Source: Syntrophaceae bacterium PtaB.Bin038
GTDB taxonomy: Bacteria; Desulfobacterota; Syntrophia; Syntrophales; UBA2192
DNA length: 7,656 nt
Assembly: GCA_002067855.1 (NCBI GenBank)
Contig: MVQS01000349.1
Coordinates: forward strand, 1-7,656
Reading direction: 5' to 3'
Under the pieces are notes generated by a model. It had not been told where the DNA came from, did not search any database, and was given only the letters and a program-made list of their open reading frames with translations. The position numbers were made by a program, and so were the translations under genes. This document shows, in pieces, positions 6,223 to 7,656 of this stretch (within the stretch, counting starts at the first letter, position 1; every line of letters starts with the position of its first letter).

Positions 6223-6260
6223 AGAACTGCTCAGCTTCCCAACTTCAGAGCTTCATCTTC
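6223..6260 (-). repeat. Degenerate octamer array B (GAAGNNNN)
   Basis: In the 210-bp yraN-rsmI spacer (6096-6305) the minus strand reads GAAGAT, GAAGCTCT, GAAGTTGG, GAAGCTGA, GCAGTTCT: four full octamers after a 6-nt partial unit. Just upstream, GGGTCCG is repeated twice in tandem. The rest of the spacer shows no promoter or terminator I would call. Confidence 0.6.
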
Positions 6261-6305
6261 TGCCGGACCCCGGACCCTGAGCCCTGTCTCCGCTACCCTG
6301 CTTTT

Positions 6306-6677
6306 TCAGATTTCCACAGCGTCGAAGGCGTTCCTGAAGAGGGTCACCGTCTCCTGCCCCCCGTCGAGGCCCACGGAGGCCACGTCGAACCGCGCCGGCT
6401 CCCCGAGCCACCCCCTGGATTGCAGATAGTGAAGGGCGATCGCCGTCATCCGTCGCCGCTTCCGCGGCCCTACGGCCTCCTGGGGCAGCCCGAAGCGCCC
6501 GGAGGAGCGGGCTTTCACCTCGACGAAGACGACGGTCCGCCCTTCCCGGGCGATGATGTCGATTTCGCCGAGCCGGCAGCGGTAGTTCCTTTCGAGGATG
6601 CGGTACCCCTGCCCCTGCAAGAAATCGCAGGCCTTCTCCTCGCCGCGGGCCCCCTTATCGTGCTTCTCCCTGGTCAA
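6306..6677 (-). CDS. yraN: UPF0102 family protein, predicted nuclease-like (YraN)
   Basis: A small cytoplasmic protein of the endonuclease-like fold whose cellular role is not settled. The 123 residues match the usual length. They show GARGEEKACDFL (9-20), GYRILERNYR (24-33), GEIDIIA (37-43) and VFVEVKAR (50-57). The spaced D40, E53 and K55 are the typical PD-(D/E)XK-like active-site set. RFDVAS around 96-101 is also conserved. The start is a TTG at 6677, with AAGGAG 4 nt upstream, inside the rnhB 3' end (23-nt overlap). No upstream ATG fits and the family N-terminus begins about here. The rnhB-yraN pairing is common in bacteria. Confidence 0.93.
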   Translation of the reverse strand: MTREKHDKGARGEEKACDFLQGQGYRILERNYRCRLGEIDIIAREGRTVVFVEVKARSSGRFGLPQEAVGPRKRRRMTAIALHYLQSRGWLGEPARFDVASVGLDGGQETVTLFRNAFDAVEI

Positions 6678-7275
6678 GCGTCTCCTTCACCCCCTTGAAG
6701 CTGCGCCGGTGGAGCTTGCAGGGACCGTGGCATCGGATCGCCTCCAGGTGTTCCCGAGTGCCGTACCCCTTGTTCGCGATGAAGTTGTACTGGGGGAACT
6801 GGTGATGGTAGATTTCCATGATCCGGTCCCGGGACACCTTGGCGATGACCGAGGCGCAGGCGATGCATCGGCTCAGGCTGTCGCCCCGGATGACCGTTTC
6901 TTGCGTGATGGGCAGGCTGAGGCGCTGGGCACGTGCGCCGTCGATGAGAAGATAGTCCGCAGCCGGCGACAGCTGCTGCACGGCTTCCGTCATGGCAAGC
7001 CGGGTCGCCTGGAAGATGTTGATCCGGTCGATGACCGAGGGCTCCACGACGCCGAGGCCCCAGCTCAGCGCCCTGCCGAGGATGATCTCGTAGAACTGCC
7101 GCCGCTTCTTCTCCGTGAGCTGCTTCGAGTCCCGGAGACCGTCGAGGCGAAAATCGGGAGGGAGCACAACGGCCGCGGCCACCACGGGCCCTGCGAGGGG
7201 ACCCCTTCCCGCCTCATCGACGCCGGCGATGACGCGATACCCCCTCTTGCGCGCGCTCAGTTCGAAGCTGTCCAT
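6655..7275 (-). CDS. rnhB: Ribonuclease HII
   Basis: RNase HII cuts RNA in RNA-DNA hybrids and removes single ribonucleotides from DNA. The 206-residue protein is of typical length. It carries GVDEAGRGPLAGPV at 18-31 with catalytic D20 and E21, and DSKQLT at 49-54. LIDGAR supplies D112, and RGDSLSRCIACASVIAKVSRD (from 130) supplies D132. NKGYGTREHLEAI near 168-180 and the HRRSF motif complete the family pattern. The ATG at 7275 has no clear SD; instead three small palindromes lie just upstream. It follows rplS, the usual neighbour, but across a 231-bp repeat-bearing spacer. Its end overlaps yraN. Confidence 0.96.
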   Translation of the reverse strand: MDSFELSARKRGYRVIAGVDEAGRGPLAGPVVAAAVVLPPDFRLDGLRDSKQLTEKKRRQFYEIILGRALSWGLGVVEPSVIDRINIFQATRLAMTEAVQQLSPAADYLLIDGARAQRLSLPITQETVIRGDSLSRCIACASVIAKVSRDRIMEIYHHQFPQYNFIANKGYGTREHLEAIRCHGPCKLHRRSFKGVKETLDQGEAR

Positions 7276-7280
7276 CCATC

Positions 7281-7308
7281 GGGGCCCCGTTGCCGCAACG
7301 AGTGACTC
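7281..7308. other. Three chained palindromes upstream of rnhB
   Basis: GGGGCCCC (7281-7288), CGTTGCCGCAACG (7288-7300) and GAGTGACTC (7300-7308) follow one another and share one base at each join. They lie 6-33 bp before the rnhB ATG, where a ribosome binding site would be expected. They could be an operator or form RNA hairpins that limit rnhB initiation. Chance is possible in GC-rich DNA. Confidence 0.4.
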
Positions 7309-7351
7309 GCCCGGTTTTTCCGACCCATGCCGGCTTCAGGGAGACGATTGC

Positions 7352-7439
7352 GAAGTTTGGAAGTGAGGAAGAGCAGAAGAGCGGCAAAGTCAAAGAATCG
7401 TCTTGTCCGCTCTTCCAAACCTCCGATGTTCCGCTCTTC
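7352..7439. repeat. Octamer array C: 11 in-register 8-nt units, head-to-head
   Basis: On the plus strand 7352-7391 reads GAAGTTTG, GAAGTGAG, GAAGAGCA, GAAGAGCG, GCAAAGTC. From 7439 down to 7392 the minus strand reads GAAGAGCG, GAACATCG, GAGGTTTG, GAAGAGCG, GACAAGAC, GATTCTTT. All eleven units share one 8-nt register and the two arms converge. The arms pair in places: GTTTGGAAG (7355-7363) with CTTCCAAAC (7412-7420), and GAAGAGCGG (7376-7384) with CCGCTCTTC at 7407-7415 or 7431-7439. It fills the core of the rplS-rnhB spacer. Confidence 0.65.
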
Positions 7440-7506
7440 GCGGGCTCCATATCGGGTTTGAACGGAAGCCCGCTCTGCGAAGCGCGCCTCCGTCACACGC
7501 ATTGGA

Positions 7507-7656
7507 TCAATGCCTGTCGAGTTCCTTGATCTTCGTTTCCTTCCCCTTGCGCCCCCTGAGGTAGAAGAGTTTCGCGCGCCTCACCTTGCCGCGGGTGACG
7601 ATCTGCACCCGGTCGATCACGGGCGAGTGGATGGGGAAGGTCCTCTCGACGCCCAC
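7507..7656 (-). CDS. rplS: Ribosomal protein L19 (C-terminal 49 residues)
   Basis: L19 sits at the interface of the 30S and 50S subunits. Only the 3' end is inside the window; the 5' part lies beyond base 7656. The visible residues begin VGVERTFPIHSPVIDRVQIV and continue through RGKVRRAKLFYLRGRKGK to a TGA at 7509-7507. This matches the L19 core (GVER.FP.HSP, RGKVRRAKLYYLR). The basic tail ends K-E-L-D-R-H. In most bacteria it closes the rpsP-rimM-trmD-rplS operon, whose upstream members would be expected to the right. I found no strong intrinsic terminator after it. Confidence 0.96.
   Translation of the reverse strand: MGVERTFPIHSPVIDRVQIVTRGKVRRAKLFYLRGRKGKETKIKELDRH

Noticed and set aside
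5104..7439. CRISPR array or tandem-repeat mobile element
   Set aside because: The units are only 8 nt, degenerate and abutting, without unique spacers, and no cas or transposase gene is near.
7460..7506. Intrinsic terminator after rplS
   Set aside because: A short GC stem with a G-G mismatch can be drawn just after the stop, but no U-rich tail follows.

Overview
The window is a GC-rich stretch of bacterial chromosome in which every convincing gene lies on the minus strand, so transcription runs from base 7656 towards base 1. It looks like a core, informational region rather than a mobile one: I see no transposase, integrase, phage gene or CRISPR array. Protein styles, gene order (rplS-rnhB-yraN; tRNA, then thrS-infC) and the purine-biased spacers suggest a Desulfobacterota ('Deltaproteobacteria') member, perhaps of the Syntrophales. 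That placement is an inference from impression, not from a search.

In transcription order the layout is as follows. (1) The 3' end of rplS (ribosomal protein L19) enters at the right edge. A 231-bp spacer with an 11-unit array of degenerate octamers follows. (2) rnhB (RNase HII) overlaps yraN (UPF0102 nuclease-like protein). A second octamer-bearing spacer follows. (3) rsmI (16S rRNA C1402 2'-O-methyltransferase) is followed by a third spacer carrying two octamer arrays. (4) Three overlapping genes form an uncharacterised envelope cluster: a small charged protein, a secreted FlgT-N-like protein and a lipoprotein resembling the GNA1162/DUF799 family. (5) pgsA (phosphatidylglycerophosphate synthase). 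(6) A tRNA-Val(GAC) gene that appears to have its own promoter and terminator. (7) thrS and then infC, which leaves the window at residue 127. infC appears to start at an AUA codon behind a perfect AGGAGG.

Together the genes serve translation (L19, ThrRS, IF-3, tRNA-Val, 16S methylation), RNA/DNA housekeeping (RNase HII, YraN) and the envelope (PgsA and the three-gene cluster). Non-ATG starts are frequent: my preferred starts are AUA for infC, GTG for pgsA and the lipoprotein, and TTG for yraN and the small protein.

I found no complete new defence or mobile system. The signals most worth follow-up are the 8-nt-period GAAGNNNN arrays shared by three separate spacers, the AUA start of infC, and the overlapping three-gene envelope cluster.
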